A DNA stretch of 64,000 bases, taken from NCBI RefSeq assembly GCF_051650185.1, contig NZ_JBOFIN010000026.1, forward strand, positions 1-64,000, given 5' to 3'. This document shows, piece after piece, positions 8,305-16,409 of the stretch. This DNA comes from Scandinavium sp051650185 (GTDB lineage Bacteria; Pseudomonadota; Gammaproteobacteria; Enterobacterales; Enterobacteriaceae). Below the pieces are notes generated by a model. The model saw nothing but the letters and a program-made list of their open reading frames with translations, did no database searches and had not been told where the DNA came from. A program made the translations under genes and the position numbers. Positions within the stretch are counted from its first letter, which is position 1, and every line of letters begins with the position of its first letter.

Positions 8305-9309
8305 ATGAAAATTCGCTCTATCGCCACCCAGGCGACCACGACAAAAGTTGGAGTGACTCACTCCGGGACAAACCCGAAAGCCCCCAACTTCGCCAGACGA
8401 GGTGTTCGTTACGCTGTTGCAGGCCTGCTGGTTCTGCTGGCGCTGCTGACGGCCTGTCTGGTTCAGGTGCATGCAGGCAGTGCCACAGTGATGACCCGTT
8501 TCGGCAGCCCTGTGCGTGTGCTGATGGCACCGGGCCTCGGCTGGCGTTTGCCTGCCCCGTTTGAAACGCCGGTTGAAGTCGATTTACGCAGCCGTTCAAC
8601 GTCAAGCGGCCTTCAGGACGTCGGTACCCGCGACGGCCTGCGCGTGATTGTCCAGGCGTGGGCAATCTGGAAAGTCAGCCCGGACCAGCAGCATGTTCTG
8701 CGTTTTATTCGCGCGGTTCAGAACCAGCCAGAAGAAGCGGCGCGTCAGATTCGCACCTTTATCGGCTCTTCACTGGAAACCACCACCAGTAATTATGCGC
8801 TCTCCGAAATCGTCAACACGGATGGCTCGAAGGTGAAGATCCCGCAGCTTGAGCAGCAAATTAAAGAGCAGTTGAAAGCCCAGTTGCTGAAAAGCTATGG
8901 CATTGAGCTGATTGACGTTGGCATCGAACGCTTAACCCTGCCTGCGGTCACCCTCAACGCTACCGTTGACAGAATGCGTGCAGAGCGTGAAACCATCGCT
9001 ACCGAGCGCACGGCAGAAGGCAATCGTCAGGCCGCGGATATCCACTCGAAGGCAGATAAAGAAGCGCGTATCACCGAAGCTGACGCTTCAATTAAAGCCG
9101 CGACCATCATGGCGCAGGCGCAGCAGGAATCGGCGGCTATTTACGCCAAAGCCTATGCGCTTGATCCTGAGCTCTACAACCTGCTGCGCTCGCTCGATAC
9201 GCTCAATGACATTGTGAATAAGAGCACGCGAATCGTCGTCAGCACCGATGCGGCGCCGTTTAAAGCGCTGGTCCAGCAACCGACTGATGCGAATAAGGCT
9301 GCGCAATGA
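8305..9309 (+). CDS. SPFH/Band-7 (HflC-like) membrane protein
   Basis: This 334-residue protein has a single N-terminal membrane segment (about residues 36-56) followed by an SPFH domain. The domain opens HAGSATVMTRFGSPVRVLMA and continues with APGLGWRLPAPF. A helical segment from about 220-285 (ERETIATERTAEGNRQAADI, then Lys/Ala/Glu-rich heptads) is typical of the oligomerising region of HflC and flotillins. ATG 8305 follows the first SPFH gene by 19 bases. The 3' end overlaps the next start by four bases (ATGA at 9306-9309). By analogy it would assemble with the two other SPFH proteins into a hetero-oligomeric cage on the periplasmic side. That assembly is inference. Confidence 0.82.
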   Translation: MKIRSIATQATTTKVGVTHSGTNPKAPNFARRGVRYAVAGLLVLLALLTACLVQVHAGSATVMTRFGSPVRVLMAPGLGWRLPAPFETPVEVDLRSRSTSSGLQDVGTRDGLRVIVQAWAIWKVSPDQQHVLRFIRAVQNQPEEAARQIRTFIGSSLETTTSNYALSEIVNTDGSKVKIPQLEQQIKEQLKAQLLKSYGIELIDVGIERLTLPAVTLNATVDRMRAERETIATERTAEGNRQAADIHSKADKEARITEADASIKAATIMAQAQQESAAIYAKAYALDPELYNLLRSLDTLNDIVNKSTRIVVSTDAAPFKALVQQPTDANKAAQ

Positions 9310-10508
9310 AAAGGCCATCCGTAACGACCTCCCCATGGGGGCAATCTTATCGCATCGCCTTCTTCGGGCTGTATGCGGCCACGCTGCTTGCGGCACTGGC
9401 CTGGCTGTTTTCCAGTTTTCATCAGGTTACGCCAGACAGCCAGGCCGTGGTCTTCCGTTTTGGCAAGCCAATAGCCGTTGAACGTCCGGGCGTGGTCTTT
9501 GCCTGGCCTGCGCCAGTGGATAACGTCCAGGTGATCCCAGGCCCGGCTCGCATCCTGCAACATGATGTGCTGCCGCTTCAGCGTAAAGAGCAGCTCAAAA
9601 CGCTGACTGCCGCGCAGGTGACTGCGGATGCGGGCGCGGGCGCGGGCTATCAGCTCACGGGGGATGCCGGCGTGGTTCAGCTCAACATGCAGGTGTTTTA
9701 CCGCATTGATAATCCGCTGCGTTATGTCTTACAGCGCCCACATGTGGACGCGCTGATTGATCGTCTCGCACAGCGTGCTTCAACGCTTATCTGTGCCGGT
9801 CGCGATCTCGACACCGTACTGGTCGCCCGTCCTGAAACCCAACAGGATGACACCTATGCCGCGCAAGAGCGTTCACGCCTGCGTAGCGACCTGAAGCAGA
9901 TGATGGACAAAGACTTACAGCAGCTTGCCGGTAGCGATAACGATCCCGGCATTGTGATCGAGCGAGTTGATATCGCCTCTTCGCTGCCAGATGAAGCGGT
10001 TGATGCCTTTAACTCGGTGCTGACAGCCAGTCAGCAGGCGGAGAAGAACATCGCGCAGGCACAAAACGAAGCGACACTGCGTTTACAAAAATCCCAGCAG
10101 CAGGCTGACCGCGTGATTCAGCAAGCGGAAGCCAGCAGCAGTGAAATGCACGCCAAAGCAGAAGTTGCCACCCAGACCATCACCAAACTGGCACAGGCAC
10201 GTGCCAGTGGCAGCGATGCCGGGTTACTGCAACGACTGTGGCGTGACCGGATTTCCGCCATTCTTTCTCATGCCGGGCAAGTGCTGACGGTAGCGCCTGA
10301 AAATAAAAACCGACTGGTGCTGTCCGGGCCTGACGATCAGGGCATCGATCAGCCTGCATCCAGCGATACAACGGCGTCGTCAGGCAACAGCGTCACGTCG
10401 AACTGGGCCTCTTCATCGTCATCCTCGGTGTCGGCCCCGGCCACAACTTCAGCGCCTGCGTCGAATACGCCCGCCTCTCTGTCTGATGTCTTTGGAGATC
10501 TGCGATGA
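9306..10508 (+). CDS. SPFH/Band-7 (HflK-like) protein with Ser/Thr-rich tail
   Basis: This 400-residue protein has one N-terminal membrane segment (about residues 18-37). An SPFH domain follows, starting DSQAVVFRFGKPIAVERPGV, then a Gln/Ala-rich helical region (about 240-300). The last 50 residues are low-complexity Ser/Thr/Ala/Pro (including SSSSSSVSAP) and end SLSDVFGDLR. The tail resembles the disordered C-terminus of HflK in character, not in sequence. Both ends are translationally coupled: ATGA overlap with the HflC-like gene at 9306 and with the ATPase gene at 10505. It is the third SPFH protein of the operon; the function is not known. Confidence 0.82.
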   Translation: MKRPSVTTSPWGQSYRIAFFGLYAATLLAALAWLFSSFHQVTPDSQAVVFRFGKPIAVERPGVVFAWPAPVDNVQVIPGPARILQHDVLPLQRKEQLKTLTAAQVTADAGAGAGYQLTGDAGVVQLNMQVFYRIDNPLRYVLQRPHVDALIDRLAQRASTLICAGRDLDTVLVARPETQQDDTYAAQERSRLRSDLKQMMDKDLQQLAGSDNDPGIVIERVDIASSLPDEAVDAFNSVLTASQQAEKNIAQAQNEATLRLQKSQQQADRVIQQAEASSSEMHAKAEVATQTITKLAQARASGSDAGLLQRLWRDRISAILSHAGQVLTVAPENKNRLVLSGPDDQGIDQPASSDTTASSGNSVTSNWASSSSSSVSAPATTSAPASNTPASLSDVFGDLR

Positions 10509-12418
10509 GCCATCAATGTAGTCACGGTCACTTTCATCCCAACTTTAGCCAAACGCTGCTGACGCCAGAAGAGCAACGGCGCATGACCGTCCAGTTAACG
10601 CTGGCGATGACCACCATTGGGCTGATTTTGCTCAGCCTGTTGTGGCGTACGATTGCGCCACAGCAAAGCGCAATCAGCGATCTGCTGGCAGGCGTGGCGT
10701 GGCTTATCGTTGCCGTGCCGGTGTTCCGTGCGGGCTGGCATAGCCTGCGCCACCCAGATTTACACGGCGTAACAGACTTGCTGATTGTGCTGGCAATGCT
10801 GGGGGCCTGGGCGCTGGGCGACCTCATCACTGCCGCTCTGTTGCCGGTATTGATGATTTTCGGTCACATTCTGGAAGAACGCAGCGTGATGGGCACGCGT
10901 CAGGCGATTGCGGGTTTAACCAAACTGACCCGAAGCAAGACCCGTCGCGTTAATGCCGATGGTTCGCTGGATAGCGTCGATAGCCAGAATATCGTCGTTG
11001 GCGATATCGTGGAGATCCGCGCCGGGGATAACGTTCCGGCAGACGGCAAAATTATCAGCGGCTACGCCAGTCTGGATGTTGCCTCAATAACCGGAGAATC
11101 GGTGCCACAGGAAGCTGGCCCGGGAAGCCTTGTTTTCGGGGGGTCAATCAACCTCAACGGTTTGCTGCGGATGGAAGTGACCCATACCGGCGATCAGTCC
11201 ACGCTCGGTAAAGTCATCGCGCTGATGAAAGATGCCGAACAGGCCAAACCGCCGATCACGCGTATGCTGGAGCGCTATGCGTCCCATTACCTGATTCTGG
11301 TTCTGCTGATTGCCGCCAGCACCTGGTTTTTAACCTACGACAGCCAGGCAATGTTAGCCGTGCTGGTTGCCGCCTGCCCTTGTGCGCTGGTGCTCTCTGC
11401 CCCGGCCACCGCAATGGCAGGAATTGCCGTTGCGGCACGTCACGGCATCCTGATCCGCAATGCCGCCTTCCTCGAAGAGCTTGCGGATGTTGATGCGCTG
11501 ATCGTCGATAAAACCGGCACGCTGACGCAGGGACGGTTGCAGATGGTGGACGCCATTCTGGCTGCCGGTTGTGATGAGCAACAGGTTATCCAGTTGGCCG
11601 CTACCCTCGGTGCAACCAGTAGTCACCCGGTTAGCCATGCGCTTGCAGACTATGCGCCAGCCGATGAGACATTGGGTATTCATGAGGTCGAAGAGCGGCA
11701 AGGTATGGGCATTATCGCCCGAACCGATCGCGGCCAGGCGCTTCTCGGGCGCTCGGATTTGTTTGTTGAGCACGGTGTCTCTCCGCTCGCGCTGCCGGAA
11801 CACGAAGGGCCGCTGGTTGGTGTTGCTCTGGATGGACAGTTCCTCGGCTGGTTGCTGCTCGCGGACACTCTTCGCCCGGAAGCCGCAGAAGCCCTGCGGG
11901 AACTCGACACGCTGGGCATTGAAAGAAAAATGCTGCTGACCGGTGACCGCATTGCGGCAGCGCGTAGCGTCGCGGCCTCATTGGGTATTGAAGATGTGGT
12001 CGCGCAAGCCCTGCCGTCCACCAAACTGGATGAAGTGCAAAAAGCGGTGCGCGAGGGCTGGCATCCGCTGGTCGTTGGCGACGGCATTAACGATGCGCTG
12101 GCGCTGAAAGCGGGTGCTGTCGGCATGGCGATGGGCGCGAACGGGGCGGATATTGCGCTGGTTTCCGCTGACGTGGTGCTGACAGGTAGCGATCTTCGTC
12201 GTCTGCCTACCGCGATTCGCCTGAGCCGCCGCTGTCGCAGAACCCTGATGGTGAATGTCTTTATCGGCCTCGGCTGGACCATCTTGATTGTCGCTGCCGC
12301 CGCACTCGGTCTTTTAGGTGGCGCAGGCGCGCTGATTGCCGCACTGCTGCATAACCTGAGTACGCTGATGGTACTGGGAAATACCGGGCGGTTGTTGCAG
12401 TTTGATGAGACGCATTAA
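10505..12418 (+). CDS. P1B-type heavy-metal-translocating ATPase
   Basis: This 637-residue P-type ATPase is predicted to move a transition metal across the inner membrane using ATP. The motifs are complete: TGES (196-199), the ion-binding CPC (291-293), phosphorylated Asp335 in DKTGT, SSHP (His374-Pro375) and GDGIND (525-530). It has no N-terminal HMA/CxxC domain. Instead the first 11 residues, MSHQCSHGHFH, form a short Cys/His-rich tail. The last membrane segment reads LLHNLSTLMVLGN, not the MxxSS of Cu(I) pumps or the DxG of Zn/Cd pumps, so the metal cannot be named. It is last in the operon, coupled by ATGA to the third SPFH gene and followed by a strong terminator. Calling it zntA or copA would be wrong. 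Confidence 0.9.
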   Translation: MSHQCSHGHFHPNFSQTLLTPEEQRRMTVQLTLAMTTIGLILLSLLWRTIAPQQSAISDLLAGVAWLIVAVPVFRAGWHSLRHPDLHGVTDLLIVLAMLGAWALGDLITAALLPVLMIFGHILEERSVMGTRQAIAGLTKLTRSKTRRVNADGSLDSVDSQNIVVGDIVEIRAGDNVPADGKIISGYASLDVASITGESVPQEAGPGSLVFGGSINLNGLLRMEVTHTGDQSTLGKVIALMKDAEQAKPPITRMLERYASHYLILVLLIAASTWFLTYDSQAMLAVLVAACPCALVLSAPATAMAGIAVAARHGILIRNAAFLEELADVDALIVDKTGTLTQGRLQMVDAILAAGCDEQQVIQLAATLGATSSHPVSHALADYAPADETLGIHEVEERQGMGIIARTDRGQALLGRSDLFVEHGVSPLALPEHEGPLVGVALDGQFLGWLLLADTLRPEAAEALRELDTLGIERKMLLTGDRIAAARSVAASLGIEDVVAQALPSTKLDEVQKAVREGWHPLVVGDGINDALALKAGAVGMAMGANGADIALVSADVVLTGSDLRRLPTAIRLSRRCRRTLMVNVFIGLGWTILIVAAAALGLLGGAGALIAALLHNLSTLMVLGNTGRLLQFDETH

Positions 12419-12425
12419 TCGTTAT

Positions 12426-12453
12426 AAAGGGATGCATTTTGCATCCCTTTTTC
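12426..12453. terminator. Terminator of the SPFH/P1B-ATPase operon
   Basis: A perfect 11-bp stem, AAAGGGATGCA at 12426-12436 with TGCATCCCTTT at 12440-12450, has a TTT loop and a following T-run. It sits between convergent ATPase and cupin genes. Confidence 0.9.
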
Positions 12454-12460
12454 TTTCCAG

Positions 12461-12859
12461 TTATCCGATGTAATCAGTATCCATGACTTTCTCAAGCCAG
12501 GTAACCGGGCTGCCGTTTAATGATTCGGCAATGGCGATATGGGTCATCGCCGTCGTGGAGGTTGCGCCGTGCCAGTGACGAACATCCTCCGGGATCCAGA
12601 CGATGTCACCCTGATTAATCGTCAGCTTCTCCTCGCCTTCGCGCTGAACCCAGCCTTGCCCGTGGATAACAATCAAGGTCTGCCCGAGCGGATGCGTATG
12701 CCAGGCTGTACGCGCCCCGGGTTCAAAGGTGACTGTCGCACCACCGACTCGCGCCGGTGGGGTCGCCTGAAACGGCGCATCGATTCTGACCTGCCCGGTA
12801 AAATAGTCTTCCGGGCCTTTCACGGACGGCGTGCTGGCATTGCGTATAATTTTCATCAT
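12461..12859 (-). CDS. Single-domain cupin, hydroxynitrile-lyase-like
   Basis: This 132-residue cupin has the first motif AWHTHPLGQTLIVIHGQGWV (about residues 52-71) and the second motif GDIVWIPEDVRHWHGA (about 86-101). The His residues are the expected metal ligands. The pattern closely resembles the small Mn-dependent cupins described as (R)-selective hydroxynitrile lyases, such as GtHNL. The natural role of these enterobacterial relatives is unknown. The ATG at 12859 is only three bases from GGAG, so the second ATG (12856) may be the true start. It converges with the ATPase gene and diverges from the trp promoter. Confidence 0.82.
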   Translation of the reverse strand: MMKIIRNASTPSVKGPEDYFTGQVRIDAPFQATPPARVGGATVTFEPGARTAWHTHPLGQTLIVIHGQGWVQREGEEKLTINQGDIVWIPEDVRHWHGATSTTAMTHIAIAESLNGSPVTWLEKVMDTDYIG

Positions 12860-13035
12860 CTTCTCCGGTTTAGCTTCTGCTTAGTCACACAAGTGTATCG
12901 CCAGTGAGTGCTTTGCATTACCCACCCGCATCCCATTGGACTTATGAGCCCTCTTCATTAATCCTGGTTGCTTCCTGCGCTTTTGCCTCTATCTTTCGCT
13001 CTTAACCCTAAAAGTAAGATTTCTGCAAACAAGGG
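12860..13035. other. Cupin-trp divergent spacer
   Basis: This non-coding spacer is between the cupin gene and the trp promoter. It presumably contains the cupin promoter on the minus strand, but I could not define -10/-35 elements with confidence. I see no gene. Confidence 0.3.
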
Positions 13036-13067
13036 TTGACTTTAGGCTCATGGACTAGTTAACTAGT
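13036..13067 (+). promoter_or_regulatory. trp promoter and TrpR operator
   Basis: The -35 is TTGACT at 13036-13041 and the -10 is TTAACT at 13059-13064, with a 17-base spacer. The -10 lies inside the 14-bp palindrome ACTAGTTAACTAGT (13054-13067), identical to the core of the E. coli trp operator. Tryptophan-bound TrpR would therefore block the promoter directly. Confidence 0.96.
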
Positions 13068-13096
13068 ACGCAAGTTCACACGACGAGGTATCTGCG

Positions 13097-13144
13097 ATGA
13101 CCCACTTTTCCGTTACTCTGCATAGCTGGTGGCGTACTCCCTGA
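13097..13144 (+). CDS. trpL: trp operon leader peptide
   Basis: This 15-codon leader peptide, MTHFSVTLHSWWRTP, carries the diagnostic tandem Trp codons (TGG TGG at 13127-13132). Ribosome stalling at these codons when Trp-tRNA is scarce lets the antiterminator form and trpE be transcribed. The ATG follows the CGAGG ribosome site. The N-terminal half differs from the E. coli leader ([14 protein letters not shown]), while the WWRT core is kept. It is too short for most ORF callers. It overlaps an out-of-frame extension of trpE that is not used. Confidence 0.95.
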   Translation: MTHFSVTLHSWWRTP

Positions 13145-13189
13145 TAACGGGCTGTGCGATCGCGTCTGGAGAAGACGAACAGATACCAG

Positions 13190-13212
13190 GCCCGCCAATG
13201 AGCGGGCTTTTT
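13190..13212 (+). terminator. trp attenuator
   Basis: The stem GCCCGC (13190-13195)/GCGGGC (13202-13207), loop CAATGA, with a T-rich tail, is the 3:4 attenuator hairpin. It lies about 45 bases after the leader stop codon, as expected. Confidence 0.95.
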
Positions 13213-13248
13213 ATTGAACCAACACCTTCGAGAGAGACGAGAACGAAA

Positions 13249-14811
13249 ATGCCAACACAAAAACCCGAGCTCGAGCTTCTGACCAGTGATGCTATCTACC
13301 GCGAGAACCCGACCGCGCTGTTCCATCAGATTTGTGGGGCTCGCCCGGCAACGCTGCTGCTGGAATCGGCAGATATCGACAGTAAAGATGATCTAAAAAG
13401 CCTGCTGCTGGTCGACAGCGCGCTGCGCATTACCGCATTAGGTGACACTGTCACCATTCAGGCGCTGTCGGATAACGGTGCTGCCCTGCTGGATTTGCTG
13501 GATAGCGCGCTGCCAGCGGGTATCGATAATCAACACCAGCCTAATGGCCGCATCCTGCGTTTTCCTGCAGTCAGTAATCTGCTGGATGAAGATGCTCGCC
13601 TGTGTTCGCTTTCCGTGTTTGATGCTTTCCGCCTGTTGCAGACGCTGGTGACGGTGCCGGTCAATGAGCGCGAAGCCATGTTCTTCGGCGGCCTGTTCGC
13701 CTACGATCTGGTAGCCGGTTTTGAAGATCTACCGCATCTGGACAGCGACACCGCCTGCCCGGATTACTGCTTCTATCTGGCAGAAACGCTGCTGGTGATT
13801 GACCACCAGACCAAAACCAGCCGCATTCAGGCCAGCCTGTTTACCCCTTCCGACGCGGAAAAACAGCGTCTGACGAAGCGCGTTGAGCAACTGCGTCAGC
13901 AGTTGAACGAGCCGCCAATGCCGCTGCCGGTAACCAAAATCGAGCAGATGCAGACGGAAGTGAATCAGAGCGATGATGAATACGGTGCCGTGGTTCGCAA
14001 AATGCAGCGGGCGATCCGCGCCGGGGAAATCTTCCAGGTCGTGCCTTCTCGCCGCTTCTCGCTGCCTTGCCCTTCTCCGCTGGCCGCTTATGACGTGCTG
14101 AAGAAAAGCAACCCTAGCCCGTACATGTTCTTTATGCAGGACAACGATTTCACGCTGTTTGGTGCATCCCCGGAAAGCTCCCTGAAGTACGACGCCAATA
14201 ACCGTCAGATTGAAATCTACCCGATTGCCGGAACGCGTCCACGCGGTCGTCGTGCTGATGGCTCTCTGGACCGGGACCTCGACAGCCGGATCGAACTGGA
14301 AATGCGTACTGACCACAAAGAGCTGTCAGAGCATCTGATGCTGGTTGACCTGGCGCGTAACGATCTGGCGCGTATCTGTACGCCGGGCAGTCGTTATGTG
14401 GCAGACCTCACCAAAGTTGACCGCTACTCCTTCGTGATGCATCTGGTCTCTCGCGTGGTCGGTGAACTGCGTCAGGATCTGGACGTGCTGCACGCCTATC
14501 GCGCCTGTATGAACATGGGCACCCTGAGCGGTGCGCCAAAAGTGCGTGCGATGCAGCTTATTGCCGCCGCTGAAGGTAAACGTCGCGGCAGCTACGGCGG
14601 CGCGGTCGGCTACTTTACCGCTCACGGCGACCTCGATACCTGCATCGTGATCCGCTCTGCCTTTGTCGAAAACGGCATCGCCACCGTTCAGGCTGGCGCT
14701 GGCGTGGTACTGGACTCTGTACCGCAGTCTGAAGCCGACGAAACCCGCAATAAAGCTCGCGCGGTGCTGCGCGCCATTGCTCAGGCCCACCACGCACAGG
14801 AGATTTTCTAA
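13249..14811 (+). CDS. trpE: Anthranilate synthase component I
   Basis: TrpE makes anthranilate from chorismate using ammonia delivered by the TrpG domain of TrpD. It is 520 residues, the usual length. The frame is open back to 13129, but that extension crosses the leader and attenuator. The ATG at 13249 gives MPTQKPELELL, matching E. coli. The feedback-inhibition segment LLESADIDSKDDLKSLLLVD (about residues 38-57) is intact, as are the chorismate-binding regions PIAGTRPRGR and ELEMRTDHKEL (C-terminal half). The stop overlaps the trpD start by one base, giving coupled synthesis with its partner subunit. Confidence 0.98.
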   Translation: MPTQKPELELLTSDAIYRENPTALFHQICGARPATLLLESADIDSKDDLKSLLLVDSALRITALGDTVTIQALSDNGAALLDLLDSALPAGIDNQHQPNGRILRFPAVSNLLDEDARLCSLSVFDAFRLLQTLVTVPVNEREAMFFGGLFAYDLVAGFEDLPHLDSDTACPDYCFYLAETLLVIDHQTKTSRIQASLFTPSDAEKQRLTKRVEQLRQQLNEPPMPLPVTKIEQMQTEVNQSDDEYGAVVRKMQRAIRAGEIFQVVPSRRFSLPCPSPLAAYDVLKKSNPSPYMFFMQDNDFTLFGASPESSLKYDANNRQIEIYPIAGTRPRGRRADGSLDRDLDSRIELEMRTDHKELSEHLMLVDLARNDLARICTPGSRYVADLTKVDRYSFVMHLVSRVVGELRQDLDVLHAYRACMNMGTLSGAPKVRAMQLIAAAEGKRRGSYGGAVGYFTAHGDLDTCIVIRSAFVENGIATVQAGAGVVLDSVPQSEADETRNKARAVLRAIAQAHHAQEIF

Positions 14812-16406
14812 TGGCTGACATTCTGCTGCTCGATAATATCGACTCATTCACTTACAACCTGGCAGACCAGCTGCGCTCGAACGGCCACAACGTGGTGATT
14901 TACCGTAACCACGTTCCGGCTCAGACACTGATTGAACGCATTGGCACCATGGATAACCCTGTGCTGATGCTCTCTCCAGGCCCAGGTGCGCCTTCTGAAG
15001 CAGGCTGCATGCCTGAATTACTGACGCGTATGCGCGGTAAACTGCCGATTATTGGCATCTGCCTCGGCCATCAGGCCATTGTTGAGGCCTATGGTGGCTA
15101 CGTGGGCCAGGCGGGCGAAATCCTGCACGGTAAAGCGTCAAGCATCGAGCATGACGGCCAGGCGATGTTTGCTGGTTTGCCGAATCCCTTGCCGGTGGCG
15201 CGTTATCACTCACTGGTCGGCAGCAATATCCCTGCGGGGCTGACTATCAACGCCAGCTTTAACGGCATGGTGATGGCTGTCCGTCATGATGCAGATCGCG
15301 TTGTCGGTTTCCAGTTCCACCCGGAATCCATTCTGACCAGCCACGGCGCTCGCCTGCTGGAACAGACCCTCGAATGGGCGCTGAAGAAACTGGAACCTGC
15401 CAATACGCTGCAACCGATTCTGGAAAAACTGTATCAGGCTGAGATCCTGACACAGCAGGAAAGCCACCAGCTGTTTTCTGCCGTGGTGCGTGGCGAAGTG
15501 AAGCCAGAACAGCTTGCTGCTGCTCTGGTGAGCATGAAAGTCCGTGGTGAGGATCCGCAGGAAATCGCCGGAGCGGCTACCGCGCTTCTGGAAAACGCGG
15601 CCCCCTTCCCACGCCCGGACTACCCGTTTGCCGACATCGTCGGAACGGGTGGCGATGGCAGCAACAGCATCAATATTTCAACGGCCAGCGCGTTTGTCGC
15701 CGCGGCCTGTGGGCTGAAAGTGGCCAAACACGGCAACCGTAGCGTTTCCAGTAAATCCGGTTCTTCCGATTTGCTGGCTGCATTCGGCATCAATCTGGAC
15801 ATGAACGCCGACAAATCACGTGAAGCGCTGGATGAACTGGGCGTGTGCTTCCTGTTCGCGCCGAAGTATCACACCGGTTTCCGTCACGCGATGCCAGTGC
15901 GTCAGCAGCTGAAAACCCGCACGCTGTTTAACGTGCTCGGTCCGCTGATTAACCCGGCCCACCCGCCGCTGGCGCTGATTGGCGTTTACAGCCCGGAACT
16001 GGTGTTACCGATTGCCGAAACCCTGCGCGTGCTGGGCTATCAGCGCGCCGCCGTGGTGCACAGCGGCGGCATGGATGAAGTCTCCCTGCATGCGCCAACC
16101 GTGGTGGCCGAGCTGAAAGACGGTGAAATTCTGAGCTATCAGCTCACGGCTGACGACTTCGGTCTGACGCCGTATCGCCAGGAACAGCTGGCTGGCGGCA
16201 CGCCGGAAGAAAACCGTGACATTCTCTCACGCTTGTTACAAGGTAAAGGTGAAGCCGCCCACGAGGCCGCTGTCGCGGTCAACGTCGCCATGTTGATGCG
16301 CCTGCACGGCCAGGAAGAGTTGAAAGCTAACGTGCAGCAGGTGCTGGACGTTCTCCACAGTGGTGCCGCCTACGATCGCGTGACCGCATTAGCGGCAAGA
16401 GGATAA
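14811..16406 (+). CDS. trpD: Fused anthranilate synthase amidotransferase / phosphoribosyltransferase
   Basis: This is a bifunctional TrpG-TrpD protein of 531 residues. Residues 1-195 are a class I glutamine amidotransferase with nucleophile Cys84 in GICLGHQAI and His/Glu in FQFHPESIL; they form the complex with TrpE. Residues 200-531 are anthranilate phosphoribosyltransferase, with the PRPP-binding GTGGDGSNSINIST motif and KHGNRSVSSKSGSSD. The G-D fusion is characteristic of enteric bacteria. The start ATG shares a base with the trpE stop. Confidence 0.98.
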   Translation: MADILLLDNIDSFTYNLADQLRSNGHNVVIYRNHVPAQTLIERIGTMDNPVLMLSPGPGAPSEAGCMPELLTRMRGKLPIIGICLGHQAIVEAYGGYVGQAGEILHGKASSIEHDGQAMFAGLPNPLPVARYHSLVGSNIPAGLTINASFNGMVMAVRHDADRVVGFQFHPESILTSHGARLLEQTLEWALKKLEPANTLQPILEKLYQAEILTQQESHQLFSAVVRGEVKPEQLAAALVSMKVRGEDPQEIAGAATALLENAAPFPRPDYPFADIVGTGGDGSNSINISTASAFVAAACGLKVAKHGNRSVSSKSGSSDLLAAFGINLDMNADKSREALDELGVCFLFAPKYHTGFRHAMPVRQQLKTRTLFNVLGPLINPAHPPLALIGVYSPELVLPIAETLRVLGYQRAAVVHSGGMDEVSLHAPTVVAELKDGEILSYQLTADDFGLTPYRQEQLAGGTPEENRDILSRLLQGKGEAAHEAAVAVNVAMLMRLHGQEELKANVQQVLDVLHSGAAYDRVTALAARG

Positions 16407-16409
16407 AAA

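Noticed and set aside
6408..10508. Naming the three SPFH genes hflK/hflC
   Set aside because: The real hflKC pair lies beside hflX; these are paralogues in another setting, one with extra membrane segments, and no FtsH link is visible.
10505..12418. Calling the ATPase zntA, cadA or copA
   Set aside because: It lacks the HMA domain and the canonical metal-site residues in the last membrane helices.
13129..13248. Upstream extension of trpE giving a 560-residue protein
   Set aside because: It runs through the leader peptide and attenuator; the conserved start is ATG 13249.
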